A DNA stretch of 39,340 nt from positions 1 to 39,340 of the forward strand of contig NZ_SSXE01000081.1 of NCBI RefSeq assembly GCF_021699195.1. Direction: 5' to 3'. Below, one piece after another: positions 23,248 through 31,586 of the stretch. The notes below the pieces were generated by a model. That model searched no databases. It was not told the DNA's origin and worked only from the letters and a program-made list of their open reading frames with translations. How positions within the stretch are numbered: the first letter of the stretch is position 1; the number at the start of each line of letters is the position of its first letter. The position numbers were made by a program, and so were the translations under genes. The stretch comes from Nonomuraea sp. MG754425 (lineage in GTDB: Bacteria > Actinomycetota > Actinomycetes > Streptosporangiales > Streptosporangiaceae).

Positions 23248-25257
23248 GTGAGACGCGTGCTCGCGATTCTCTCGTCGTTACTCGTCGTGAGCGTGTTCAT
23301 CACGCCCCAGGCGTCGGCCGCGACGGTCGACACCAACACCTGGTACGTCCTGGTCAACCGCAACAGCGGCAAGGCCCTGGACGTCTACAACCTCTCGACC
23401 GCCGACGGCGGCCGCATCACCCAGTGGACCCGCAACAACGGCAACCAGCAGCAGTGGCAGTTCGTCGACTCCGGCGGCGGCTACTACCGCGTCAAATCCC
23501 GGCACTCCGGCAAGGTGCTCGACGTCTACAATTTCTCCACCGCCAACGGCGCGGCCGTCGTCCAGTGGGCCGACGGCAACGGCGCCAACCAGCAGTGGCG
23601 CCTGGCCGACTCGGCGGGCGGCCACGTGAGACTCATCAGCCGGCACAGCGGCAAGGCCCTGGAGGTCCAGAACGCCGCCACCGCCGACGGCGCGAACATC
23701 GTCCAGTACGACGACTGGGACGGCGCCAACCAGCAGTGGCAACTCGTCCCGGTCAACGCGGGCGACGCCTACACCAACCCGGTCGTCTGGCAGGACTTCG
23801 CCGACGGCGACATCATCCGGGTCGGCGACGCCTACTACTACTCGGCCTCGACGATGCACTACTCGCCGGGCGCGCCGATCCTGCGGTCCTACAACCTCGT
23901 CGACTGGGAGTACGCCGGCCACTCGGTCCCGAAGCTCGACTTCGGCTCGGGCGCCTACGACCTCAACGGCGGCCGGGCGTACGTGAAGGGCATCTGGGCC
24001 TCGACGCTGAACTACCGGCCCAGCAACAGCACCTACTACTGGCTCGGCTGCGTCGAGTTCAACCGCACCTACGTCTACACCGCCGCCGCCGTGGACGGCA
24101 CGTGGACCAAACGCGCGCAGATCGGCAACTGCTACTACGACGCCGGCCTGCTCGTCGACACCGACGACACCATGTACGTCGCCTACGGCAACGGCACCAT
24201 CAGCGTCGCCCAGCTCTCGGCCGACGGGACCAGCCAGGTACGCGCCCAGCAGGTCTTCCAGACCCCGGGCAACGTCGGCACCCTGGAAGGCTCCCGCTTC
24301 TACAAGCGCAACGGCTACTACTACATCTGGCTGACCCGCCCCGCCAACGGCCAGTACGTGCTCCGCTCCACCTCGCCGTGGGGCCCGTACGAGATGCGTC
24401 AGGTCCTGCTCGACCTGCCCGGCCCCATCACCGGCGGCGGCGTGCCGCACCAGGGCGGGCTCGTCCAGACGCAGAACGGCGACTGGTACTACATGGCGTT
24501 CGTGGACGCCTACCCCGGCGGGCGCGTCCCGGCACTCGCGCCGATCACCTGGACCGGTGACTGGCCGGTCGTGCAGACCGTCAACGGCGGCTGGGGCGTC
24601 ACCTACCCGAGGCCGAACATCCAGACCAGCCGCACCGTGGCGTCCATGATCGGCCCCGACACCTTCTCCTCGGGCAGCCTCGGCCACCGCTGGGAGTGGA
24701 ACCACAACCCCGACACCGGCCGCTTCTCCACCGGCAACGGCCTGCGCCTGCAGACCGCGACCGTCACGAACGACCTCTACAACGCCCGCAACACCCTGAC
24801 CCACCGCATCCAGGGCCCGTCCTCGACGGCGACGATCGAACTCGACCACGCGCAGATGGCGGGCGGCGACCGCGCCGGGCTGGCCATGCTGCGCGACCAG
24901 TCCGCCTGGATCGGCGTCAAACGCGACAACGGCGTCAGCCGGGTCGTGATGACCAACGGCCTGACCATGAACGGCTCCTGGCAGACGACCGGCACCGGCA
25001 CCGAGGCGGCGAGCGCGAACATCTCGGGCGACCGCATCTGGTTGCGGGTCAGCGCCGACGTCCGCCCCGGTTCCGGCCGGCAGGCCCGCTTCTCCTACAG
25101 CACCGACGGCAGCACCTTCGTGAGCCTCGGCCCGGCCTTCACGTTGACCAACGCCTGGCAGTTCTTCATGGGCTACCGCTTCGGGATCTTCAACTACGCC
25201 ACCCAGTCTCTCGGCGGCGCGGTCACGGTGCGCCGCTTCGACCTCACCACCCCCTGA
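23248..25257 (+). CDS. Secreted GH43 beta-xylosidase/arabinofuranosidase with N-terminal ricin-B module
   Basis: 669 residues. Signal peptide about 1-24; ricin-type beta-trefoil (CBM13-like) about 30-168 with three repeats each ending Gln-Gln-Trp; GH43 five-blade propeller about 175-460; C-terminal beta-sandwich (GH43_C2-like) about 470-669. Likely catalytic residues are an Asp in Asp-Phe-Ala-Asp-Gly-Asp (183-188) as base, Asp298 in Tyr-Tyr-Asp-Ala-Gly-Leu-Leu and Glu347 in Thr-Leu-Glu-Gly-Ser as acid. It would release xylose or arabinose from xylo-oligomers outside the cell. GTG 23248 has GGAGG five bases upstream. The operator at 23195 precedes it. Placing the lectin module before the catalytic domain is shared with the GH62 gene. 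Confidence 0.92.
   Translation: MRRVLAILSSLLVVSVFITPQASAATVDTNTWYVLVNRNSGKALDVYNLSTADGGRITQWTRNNGNQQQWQFVDSGGGYYRVKSRHSGKVLDVYNFSTANGAAVVQWADGNGANQQWRLADSAGGHVRLISRHSGKALEVQNAATADGANIVQYDDWDGANQQWQLVPVNAGDAYTNPVVWQDFADGDIIRVGDAYYYSASTMHYSPGAPILRSYNLVDWEYAGHSVPKLDFGSGAYDLNGGRAYVKGIWASTLNYRPSNSTYYWLGCVEFNRTYVYTAAAVDGTWTKRAQIGNCYYDAGLLVDTDDTMYVAYGNGTISVAQLSADGTSQVRAQQVFQTPGNVGTLEGSRFYKRNGYYYIWLTRPANGQYVLRSTSPWGPYEMRQVLLDLPGPITGGGVPHQGGLVQTQNGDWYYMAFVDAYPGGRVPALAPITWTGDWPVVQTVNGGWGVTYPRPNIQTSRTVASMIGPDTFSSGSLGHRWEWNHNPDTGRFSTGNGLRLQTATVTNDLYNARNTLTHRIQGPSSTATIELDHAQMAGGDRAGLAMLRDQSAWIGVKRDNGVSRVVMTNGLTMNGSWQTTGTGTEAASANISGDRIWLRVSADVRPGSGRQARFSYSTDGSTFVSLGPAFTLTNAWQFFMGYRFGIFNYATQSLGGAVTVRRFDLTTP
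23328..23749 (+). repeat. Ricin-module repeat, copy 1 (in GH43)
   Basis: This 422-bp segment aligns without gaps to 25593-26014 (offset 2265). Identical runs of more than 80 bases, including synonymous positions and an uncommon AAA-TCC pair, alternate with short diverged patches. Confidence 0.9.
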
Positions 25258-25291
25258 CAGAACGCGTCGAACAGGAAGGTACCGCCCGTCC

Positions 25292-25498
25292 ATGAAACGA
25301 CTCCTGTCCATGTTCACCACTGGGCTGACCGCCGTCGGCCCCTCGGTGGCGCTCACCGGGCCGGCCGACGCCGCCTCGGCCCTGGGCGCCTCCGCGGCCG
25401 AGCGCGGCGGCCGCTACTTCGGCGCCGCCGTGGCCGCCGGCGAGCTGGGTGACGCGACGTACGTGAACCTCCTGAAGATGAATCGGAGCACATCGTGA
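25292..25498 (+). pseudogene. Remnant of a GH10 endo-1,4-beta-xylanase gene
   Basis: A 68-codon frame with a good start (ATG 25292 after AGGAAGG). It encodes a signal peptide and then Leu-Gly-Ala-Ser-Ala-Ala-Glu-Arg-Gly-Gly-Arg-Tyr-Phe-Gly-Ala-Ala-Val-Ala-Ala, the start of actinobacterial GH10 xylanases, continuing Gly-Asp-Ala-Thr-Tyr-Val-Asn-Leu-Leu. Where an intact enzyme would go on to Asn-Arg-Glu-Phe and the Glu-Asn-Glu-Met-Lys motif, the frame runs into the leader of the GH62 gene and stops at TGA overlapping the GH62 GTG. The catalytic barrel is wholly missing. A deletion of at least about 900 bases is implied. The product could at most be a short exported peptide, but its translation may now feed GH62. 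Confidence 0.75.
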
Positions 25499-26949
25499 AA
25501 CTCAGATCCCTGGCCGTCGTCGCGACGGTGGCCACCTTACTGGCGAGCCTGTTCGCCGCCCTGCAGACACAGCCCGCCGTCGCGGCCACCGTGGACACCA
25601 ACGCCTGGTACGTCCTGGTCAACCGCAACAGCGGCAAGGCCCTGGACGTCTACAACCTCTCGACCGCCGACGGCGGCCGGATCACCCAGTGGACCAGGAA
25701 CGACCAGAACCAGCAGCAGTGGCAGTTCGTCGACTCCGGCGGCGGCTACTACCGCGTCAAATCCCGGCACTCCGGCAAGGTGCTCGACGTCTACAACTTC
25801 TCCACCGCCAACGGCGGGGCCATCGTGCAGTGGGCCGACGGCAACGGCACGAACCAGCAGTGGCGTCTGGCCGACAGCCCGGACGGGTACGTGCGGTTCA
25901 TCTCGCGCCACAGCGGCAAGGCCCTGGAGGTGCAGGGCGCCTCGACCGCCGACGGCGCGAACGTCGTCCAGTACGACGACTGGAGCGGCGCCAACCAGCA
26001 GTGGCAACTCGTCCGGGTGGACGGCGGCGGCAACCCCGGCCAGTGCGATCTTCCCTCGACCTACCGCTGGACCTCGACGGGATCGCTGGCGACCCCGAGG
26101 TCCGGGTGGGTCTCGCTCAAGGACTTCACCGTCGCCCCCTACAACGGCAGGCACCTCGTCTACGCCACCACGCACGACACGGGGACGAGTTGGGGCTCGA
26201 TGAACTTCGGTCTCTTCACCAACTGGTCTGAAATGGCCTCGGCCAGTCAGAACACGATGTCCTCCTCGACCGTCGCGCCCACGCTCTTCTACTTCGCCCC
26301 GCGGAACATCTGGGTGCTCGCCTACCAGTGGGGCGGCACCGCGTTCTCCTACCGGACCTCCAGCGACCCCACCAACCCGAACGGCTGGTCGGCGCAGCAG
26401 GTGCTCTTCTCCGGGAGCATCTCGGGCTCGGGGACGGGCCCCATCGACCAGACGCTCATCGGCGACAGCACGAACATGTACCTGTTCTTCGCCGGGGACA
26501 ACGGCAAGATCTACCGGGCCAGTATGCCCATCGGGAACTTCCCGGGCAGCTTCGGCACCACCTCGACGGTGATCATGAGCGACACGACGAACAACCTGTT
26601 CGAGGCCGTGCAGGTCTACAAGCTCCAGGGCCAGAGCAAGTACCTGATGATCGTCGAGGCGATCGGCGCGCAGGGCCGCTACTTCCGCTCGTTCACCGCC
26701 ACCAGCCTGAACGGCTCCTGGACGCCGCAGGCCGCCACCGAGAGCAACCCCTTCGCCGGCAAGGCCAACAGCGGCGCCACCTGGACCAACGACATCAGCC
26801 ACGGCGAACTGATCCGCGCCGGCGCCGACCAGACGTTCACCGTCGACCCCTGCAACCTGCAACTGCTCTACCAGGGACGCAGCCCCAGCTCCGGCGGCGA
26901 CTACGGCCTGCTGCCCTACCGGCCGGGCCTGCTGACGCTGCAGCGCTGA
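25495..26949 (+). CDS. Secreted GH62 alpha-L-arabinofuranosidase with N-terminal ricin-B module
   Basis: 484 residues. Signal peptide about 1-31; ricin-type trefoil about 33-174, nearly identical to that of GH43; short Gly-rich linker; GH62 propeller about 182-484. Expected catalytic residues are present: Asp210 in Ser-Leu-Lys-Asp-Phe-Thr (base), Asp319 in Pro-Ile-Asp-Gln-Thr and Glu370 in Leu-Phe-Glu-Ala-Val-Gln-Val-Tyr (acid). GH62 enzymes remove arabinose side chains from arabinoxylan, exposing backbone to xylanase. GTG 25495 has CGGAG about seven bases upstream and shares GTGA with the GH10 remnant stop, a junction created by the deletion. Transcription likely comes from the GH43 promoter. 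Confidence 0.93.
   Translation: MKLRSLAVVATVATLLASLFAALQTQPAVAATVDTNAWYVLVNRNSGKALDVYNLSTADGGRITQWTRNDQNQQQWQFVDSGGGYYRVKSRHSGKVLDVYNFSTANGGAIVQWADGNGTNQQWRLADSPDGYVRFISRHSGKALEVQGASTADGANVVQYDDWSGANQQWQLVRVDGGGNPGQCDLPSTYRWTSTGSLATPRSGWVSLKDFTVAPYNGRHLVYATTHDTGTSWGSMNFGLFTNWSEMASASQNTMSSSTVAPTLFYFAPRNIWVLAYQWGGTAFSYRTSSDPTNPNGWSAQQVLFSGSISGSGTGPIDQTLIGDSTNMYLFFAGDNGKIYRASMPIGNFPGSFGTTSTVIMSDTTNNLFEAVQVYKLQGQSKYLMIVEAIGAQGRYFRSFTATSLNGSWTPQAATESNPFAGKANSGATWTNDISHGELIRAGADQTFTVDPCNLQLLYQGRSPSSGGDYGLLPYRPGLLTLQR
25593..26014 (+). repeat. Ricin-module repeat, copy 2 (in GH62)
   Basis: Direct-repeat partner of 23328-23749, same orientation, gap-free, with no frame change. Confidence 0.9.
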
Positions 26950-26994
26950 CGGCGTGACGCCGACCGGCTTCTCCCGGTGATCCTGCTGTGAACC

Positions 26995-27040
26995 GGGCCC
27001 TGGACACCGCGACTGGGAGCGTCCGCCGTGTCCAGGGCCC
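26995..27040 (+). terminator. Terminator after GH62
   Basis: A perfect 13-bp stem (GGGCCCTGGACAC, 26995-27007, with GTGTCCAGGGCCC, 27028-27040) around a 20-base loop, 46 bases after the GH62 stop. It separates the enzyme operon from the LacI gene. Confidence 0.8.
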
Positions 27041-27115
27041 ACGAGCACCACCTGACCAGGGGCGCAGAGGAATTGATCTTGGTCAGCGGCCACGCTCCCG
27101 TCAGCCCTGTCTGAC

Positions 27116-27121
27116 TAGACT
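27116..27121 (+). promoter_or_regulatory. -10 element of the LacI gene, leaderless
   Basis: TAGACT lies six bases before ATG 27128. That spacing puts the transcription start at or next to the A of ATG, and no Shine-Dalgarno sequence is present. Confidence 0.6.
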
Positions 27122-27127
27122 GCCGCC

Positions 27128-28138
27128 ATGACCGCAGAGTCGTCCCCCCTCACCATCGCCCAGCTCGCCGAGCTGGCCGGCGTCTCCACCGCGACGGTCT
27201 CCAAGGTCGTGAACGGCCGCTCCGAGGTCTCCTCCGAGACCCGCGCCGCCGTCGAAGAGCTCATCCGCCGGCACGGCTACCGGCGTCAGCGCCGCCGGTC
27301 CACCGGGGCCGCCCTGGTGGAGCTGGTCTTCCACGCGCTGGAGGGCGACTACCCCGTGGAGATCACGAAGGGCGTGGCGCGGGTGGCGTCCGCGCACGAG
27401 CTGACGGTGGTGGTGTCGGACCTGCGGGGCGATCCGTCCGCGGGAGACGCCTGGCTGGAGGGGGTGCTGCGGCGGCGTCCCAGCGGCGTGATCGCGGTGT
27501 TCTCCGGCCTGACCGAGACGCAGCACGAACAGCTCACCCGCCGCGAGGTCCCGCTGGTCCTGCTGGATCCCGCCGACGCCCCCGCACGCACCATCCCGTC
27601 GGTCGGCGCCGGCAACTGGAACGGCGGGCTCACCGCCACCCGCCACCTGCTGGAGCTCGGGCACCGCCGCATCGCCATCATCACCGGGCCCGACTCGGCA
27701 CTGTCCAGCCGGGCCCGCCTCGACGGTTACCGCACCGCGCTCGACCTGGCGGGCGTGCCCGTCGATCCCGAGCTGACCGACCGGGGCGACTTCCTCATCG
27801 AAGGCGGCCTGGCCGCGGCGCACCGCCTGCTGCGCCTGCCCGACCCGCCCACCGCGATCTTCGCCGCCAACGACGGCCAGGCCATCGGCGTCTACCACGC
27901 GGCCCACCAGCTCGGCCTGCGCATCCCCGCCGACCTCAGCGTGATCGGCTTCGACGACATGCCGTCCGTACGATGGGCCATCCCCCCGCTGACCACCATC
28001 CGCCAGCCGCTCGGCCAGATGGCCGCCGCGGCCACCGAACTGCTGCTGAAGCTCGCCCGCGGCGAACCGCCGGCGCACAACCGCGTCGAGCTGGCCACCG
28101 AGCTCGTCGTGCGGGAGAGCACGGCCCCTCCCGCCTGA
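27128..28138 (+). CDS. LacI-family transcriptional regulator
   Basis: 336 residues. The helix-turn-helix and hinge (8-52) read Leu-Thr-Ile-Ala-Gln-Leu-Ala-Glu-Leu-Ala-Gly-Val-Ser-Thr-Ala-Thr-Val-Ser-Lys-Val-Val-Asn. The periplasmic-binding-like domain (about 60-336) has Gly-His-Arg-Arg-Ile-Ala and a late Ala-Asn-Asp-Gly-Gln-Ala and Gly-Phe-Asp-Asp-Met. As the last gene of the arabinoxylan locus it probably represses the GH43-GH62 operon through the operator at 23195. The inducer would be a xylo- or arabino-oligosaccharide. No operator copy is seen before its own gene, so it may not autoregulate. Confidence 0.93.
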   Translation: MTAESSPLTIAQLAELAGVSTATVSKVVNGRSEVSSETRAAVEELIRRHGYRRQRRRSTGAALVELVFHALEGDYPVEITKGVARVASAHELTVVVSDLRGDPSAGDAWLEGVLRRRPSGVIAVFSGLTETQHEQLTRREVPLVLLDPADAPARTIPSVGAGNWNGGLTATRHLLELGHRRIAIITGPDSALSSRARLDGYRTALDLAGVPVDPELTDRGDFLIEGGLAAAHRLLRLPDPPTAIFAANDGQAIGVYHAAHQLGLRIPADLSVIGFDDMPSVRWAIPPLTTIRQPLGQMAAAATELLLKLARGEPPAHNRVELATELVVRESTAPPA

Positions 28139-28156
28139 GCGCGCCGTCCGCACCGG

Positions 28157-29200
28157 TCAGCCGCGCGAGTCGAGCGGGACGTGCAGCGCGAGGTGCGGCG
28201 ACAGGGCGGCCAGGAAGTCGGCGGCGTCGAAGGCCGCGCCCGCCGAGGCGACTCCGGTGGTTCTGACCCGGCCGGTGAGGACGCGATCGACGGCCTCCAC
28301 CGCGAGCGGCGCGCTGACGGCGTAGATGTCCTGGCCGGTGGCGACCACACGGCGGTCCGTGCCGCCGGAGCGGACGAGGACGTCCACGACGAAGGTCTGC
28401 GCGGAGCGTCCGCGCTCGTCCACGGCGGCCGGCGCCGGGGCGCCGGGGGCGGACAGGTCCCCGGCCGCCTTGACGGTCAGGTAGGTGCGCACCTCAGGGA
28501 CGTCGAGGTGGCTGGGCACGGTGACGACGTCGGCCATGGTGAACTCGCCGATGACGCGCTGCGGGCCGAGCGGAGCCGGGAAGGGCCACTCCAGGGTCGG
28601 CAGGGCGTCATCGTGGTACTCCAGCCGTCCGCCGGTGAAGCGGACCCGGCGACCGGCCCGCCGCTGCCCCGAGACCGTGCCCGAGGCGAGCGTCCCGGCG
28701 GTGGGGTGCCAACTGCTCAGGCCGTAGGCGATGTGCGCCTCGTCCGCCGCCGTCCGGTCGCCCATCGCGGTGGTGACCAGCAGGTCGCCGAGGCCGCCGT
28801 AGAAGGCCATCGCCGGGACCACCACGGTGCCCGCGGCGCGGGCGCGCGCCGCGAAGTGCGCGAACGTGTCGAGGTTCGCCTCGATCTCGGCCGCCACGTC
28901 GACGTACGGGATGCCGGCGCGCAGCGCCGCCTCGACCAGCGGGGCGGCGGTCGTGGCGAAGGGCCCCGCGCAGTTGATCACGGCGTCCGCGCCGTTCAGC
29001 GCGCGGTCGAGCGAGGCCGGATCGTCGACCGACGCCTGCCGTGTCTCGAGCCCCGGCTGTGCCCGCGCCAGCGCCAGCAGCTTGTCCTGATCCCGGCCGA
29101 GCAGCAGCGGGACGTGTCCGCGCTCGCGCGCCTCCGCGACCACGAACCGCCCGGTGTGTCCGTAAGCGCCGAACACCGCCACGTTCCGACCCGATCCCAT
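28157..29200 (-). CDS. Saccharopine dehydrogenase-like NAD(P)-binding protein
   Basis: 347 residues with an N-terminal Rossmann fold: Val-Phe-Gly-Ala-Tyr-Gly-His-Thr-Gly (about 8-16) followed by Asn-Cys-Ala-Gly-Pro-Phe (about 79-84), as in the saccharopine dehydrogenase-like and trans-acting enoyl reductase families. Whether it acts on saccharopine is doubtful: adjacent lysine genes are absent. ATG 29200 has GGGAG five bases upstream. It is divergent from an AraC/DJ-1 regulator, a common arrangement in which the regulator controls the dehydrogenase. The substrate is unknown. Confidence 0.85.
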   Translation of the reverse strand: MGSGRNVAVFGAYGHTGRFVVAEARERGHVPLLLGRDQDKLLALARAQPGLETRQASVDDPASLDRALNGADAVINCAGPFATTAAPLVEAALRAGIPYVDVAAEIEANLDTFAHFAARARAAGTVVVPAMAFYGGLGDLLVTTAMGDRTAADEAHIAYGLSSWHPTAGTLASGTVSGQRRAGRRVRFTGGRLEYHDDALPTLEWPFPAPLGPQRVIGEFTMADVVTVPSHLDVPEVRTYLTVKAAGDLSAPGAPAPAAVDERGRSAQTFVVDVLVRSGGTDRRVVATGQDIYAVSAPLAVEAVDRVLTGRVRTTGVASAGAAFDAADFLAALSPHLALHVPLDSRG

Positions 29201-29288
29201 GCCTGCTCCCGCGTGCTCGAAGTGATCCACGCCGGAAATCCTGGCCCCGCCGGAGCGACGGTGCCAGTGTCTGGAATGACATGACCCG

Positions 29289-29294
29289 TACAAT
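29289..29294 (+). promoter_or_regulatory. -10 element of the AraC/DJ-1 gene, leaderless
   Basis: TACAAT lies seven bases before ATG 29302, with no ribosome site between. It overlaps the alternative ATG at 29281, which would then not be in the transcript. Confidence 0.6.
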
Positions 29295-29301
29295 TTCCGA
29301 C

Positions 29302-30249
29302 ATGAGTTCCGCCCCGCGCTCCGTCGCGGTCGCCGCCACCGACGGGATGCTGCACTTCGAGCTGGGCCTGGCCTGCGAGGTCTTCGGCTCCGCCCCGGAC
29401 GCCCTGCCGGGCCCCTGGTACGACGTCAGCGTGTGCGGCACGCGTGCCGTCCGGGTCGGCCGGTTCCTGCTGGAGCCGGACTGCGGGCTCGACCGGCTGG
29501 CGCAGGCCGGCACGGTGATCGTCCCCGCGCTGGCGGACGTCGCGGTGGACCCGCCGGCCGACCTGGTCGAGGCGGTGCGCGCGGCGCACGAGGCGGGCGC
29601 GCGGGTGGTCTCCCTGTGCACGGGCGCGTTCGTGCTCGCCGCCGCCGGCCTGCTGGACGGGCTGCGCGCGACCACGCACTGGGCCCACACCGAGGAGTTG
29701 GCCGCGCGCTACCCCAGGGTGCGGGTCGATCCGGACGTGCTCTACGTCGACAACGGCGACGTGTTCACCTCAGCGGGCAAGGCCGCGGCGATGGACCTGT
29801 GCCTGCATCTGGTCCGCCGCGACCACGGCTCGGCGGTCGCCAACGTGGTCGCCCGCCGCCTGGTCGTACCGCCCCACCGGGCCGGCGGCCAGGCCCAGTT
29901 CGTCACCACGCCGGTGCCCGCCCAGGACGGCCATCCCCTGGCCGAGCTGCTCACCTGGGTGATGCGGCGGCTGGACCGACCGCTCACCGTGGAGGACCTG
30001 GCCCGCCAGGCGAACATGAGCTCGCGCCACCTGACCCGCCACTTCCGCTCGGTGACCGGCACCACCCCGCTGCGGTGGCTGCTGACGCAGCGGCTCCGCC
30101 GCGCGCAGGAACTGCTGGAGACCACGGACGACAGCGTCGACACCATCGCCTCGGCCGCGGGCATGGGCACGGCGACGACGCTGCGCCGCCACTTCCAGCG
30201 CACGGTCGGCGTGCCGCCGGACACCTATCGCCGGACGTTCCGCGCCTGA
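29302..30249 (+). CDS. AraC-family regulator with N-terminal DJ-1/PfpI (GATase-like) domain
   Basis: 315 residues. Residues about 5-190 form a DJ-1/PfpI domain with Cys106 at the nucleophile elbow (Ser-Leu-Cys-Thr-Gly-Ala-Phe), usually a ligand sensor, not an enzyme, in these regulators. Residues about 220-315 form the AraC double helix-turn-helix with Asn-Met-Ser-Ser-Arg-His-Leu-Thr-Arg-His-Phe and Ala-Gly-Met-Gly-Thr-Ala-Thr-Thr-Leu-Arg-Arg-His-Phe. The layout is FtrA-like. ATG 29302 is chosen because of the -10 at 29289; ATG 29281 adds seven residues. It probably controls the divergent dehydrogenase. Confidence 0.92.
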   Translation: MSSAPRSVAVAATDGMLHFELGLACEVFGSAPDALPGPWYDVSVCGTRAVRVGRFLLEPDCGLDRLAQAGTVIVPALADVAVDPPADLVEAVRAAHEAGARVVSLCTGAFVLAAAGLLDGLRATTHWAHTEELAARYPRVRVDPDVLYVDNGDVFTSAGKAAAMDLCLHLVRRDHGSAVANVVARRLVVPPHRAGGQAQFVTTPVPAQDGHPLAELLTWVMRRLDRPLTVEDLARQANMSSRHLTRHFRSVTGTTPLRWLLTQRLRRAQELLETTDDSVDTIASAAGMGTATTLRRHFQRTVGVPPDTYRRTFRA

Positions 30250-30263
30250 GCGCCGCCGTTCCC

Positions 30264-31154
30264 TCATCCGTCGATCGCGGGCCGGAGTTCGGCCAGGGCC
30301 CATGCTCCGAGCGTCGTGTCGGTCGTGGTCAGCGGGGTCCTCGGCTGCTCGGGGACGAACCCGTCGCGCAGCCCGGTCGACATGCCCATGACGGCCTCGA
30401 CCTGCCCCGGGGACATGCCGGCGGCGGCCAGCGCGGCGCGCGTGTCGTCATCGGCGACCCGCCGGGCGGTGACCGTGCGGCCCAGGACGTCGCCGACCAC
30501 GGCCAGGGCGTCGTCCCAGGACAGGTCCCGTGGTCCGTGCACGGCCTGCACCCGGCGTCCCGACCAGCCGGCGCGCAGCAGCAGGGACGCGGCCACCCCG
30601 GCGATGTCGGCCGGCGCGACCCAGGAGAACGGCTTGCCGGTGGGCAGCAGCACGGACACGGTGCCGGAGCGGATGGCGTCGAGCTCGAACAGCAGGTTGC
30701 TGAAGAAGTAGCCGCACCGCAGGTGGGTGACGGCCAGGCCGGCGTCCGCGGCGACGACCCGGTCCAGCGTCTCCTCGACGCGGGCCAGCCCGTCGATCTC
30801 GCCGGCCCCCTCGCGGAGCTCCGCGCCGACGCTGCTCTGCAGGACGGTGCGGGAGACCCGGTTCGCGGCGACCGCGGCGGCGACGATCTCGCCGACCTCG
30901 GCGTACGCGGCCACGGGGTCGCCGGACGCGCCGGGCGGCACGACCAGGTAGAGCGCGTCCACGCCGCGGGTCGCCTCGGTGACCGCGGTGGCGTCCCGCA
31001 GGTCCACCTCGCGGGCGTCGACGAGGTCGCCCCAGGTGGCGCGGGGCCGCTCGGGGTGGCGGCTCAGCAGCCGCGGACGGACACCGGCGCGGACCAGGTG
31101 ACCGACCAGGTAGCGCCCGACGTTTCCCGATGGTGCGGTGATGGCGATCTCCAT
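30264..31154 (-). CDS. NmrA-like NAD(P)-binding protein
   Basis: 296 residues. The Rossmann start is Ala-Pro-Ser-Gly-Asn-Val-Gly (about 7-13), a variant of the NmrA Gly-x-x-Gly-x-x-Gly, with Val-Val-Pro-Pro-Gly and Leu-Gln-Ser-Ser-Val following, and a later Phe-Ser-Trp-Val-Ala-Pro-Ala-Asp-Ile. These are typically redox-sensing or quinone-related SDR proteins; it lacks the Tyr-x-x-x-Lys catalytic pair of classical SDRs. Start ATG 31154 has no Shine-Dalgarno sequence but a TACGTT -10 seven bases upstream. It converges on the AraC gene with 14 bases between stops, so it is a separate transcript. Confidence 0.85.
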   Translation of the reverse strand: MEIAITAPSGNVGRYLVGHLVRAGVRPRLLSRHPERPRATWGDLVDAREVDLRDATAVTEATRGVDALYLVVPPGASGDPVAAYAEVGEIVAAAVAANRVSRTVLQSSVGAELREGAGEIDGLARVEETLDRVVAADAGLAVTHLRCGYFFSNLLFELDAIRSGTVSVLLPTGKPFSWVAPADIAGVAASLLLRAGWSGRRVQAVHGPRDLSWDDALAVVGDVLGRTVTARRVADDDTRAALAAAGMSPGQVEAVMGMSTGLRDGFVPEQPRTPLTTTDTTLGAWALAELRPAIDG

Positions 31155-31161
31155 GACGCCC

Positions 31162-31167
31162 AACGTA
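31162..31167 (-). promoter_or_regulatory. -10 element of the NmrA-like gene, leaderless
   Basis: TACGTT on the minus strand ends seven bases before ATG 31154 with no ribosome site between. Confidence 0.4.
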
Positions 31168-31298
31168 CGGGGAGATGTGGCCGGATCCTGGCCGCGACTG
31201 TGAATCCGCAGAACGGTTGCCCGGCCCGGCGCGAAAAGGCACCCTGAACGGAACGACAGGCACGCGGCCGGGGCAGCGCGCCGGCGAAGGAGTCGCCC

Positions 31299-31574
31299 AT
31301 GGAAGTCCTGCTGGGCATAGCGATCATCGTCGCGTTCATCTACCTGGTCGGCTCGAGCAGCGACAGCGACGAGCATCCCGGCTGGCGCGGGATCCCGAAG
31401 CCGAACAACGACCACTGGAACAACCGGCCGCCGGAGATCGACCGGAAGTCCTGGAATCAGATGCGGCGCAGGAACGAGGAGATCCAACGGGAGGTCCGCA
31501 GGCGGCCCCCGGACTTCGGGGGCGGCGCGGGCGGGGACTTCGGCCGCGGCGGAGGCGACTTCGGCGGCGACTGA
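31299..31574 (+). CDS. Small single-pass membrane protein with Gly/Phe-rich tail
   Basis: 91 residues. A membrane helix (about 2-18) is followed by an acidic Ser/Asp stretch, a Trp/Pro/Asn-rich region (27-47), a charged helix (about 48-69) and a tail of Gly-Asp-Phe-Gly repeats (70-91). I do not recognise the family. ATG 31299 has GAAGGAG six bases upstream, which supports a real gene. It is divergent from the NmrA-like gene and converges on the phosphatase gene. Confidence 0.65.
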   Translation: MEVLLGIAIIVAFIYLVGSSSDSDEHPGWRGIPKPNNDHWNNRPPEIDRKSWNQMRRRNEEIQREVRRRPPDFGGGAGGDFGRGGGDFGGD

Positions 31575-31586
31575 GGCGCGGACCGG

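Noticed and set aside
23278..25356. 692-codon minus-strand frame opposite GH43
   Set aside because: Low-complexity Val/Gly/Asp product from complementing a real secreted enzyme gene.
28157..29200. Lysine biosynthesis saccharopine dehydrogenase
   Set aside because: Only the general Rossmann family features match and there are no lysine genes nearby.
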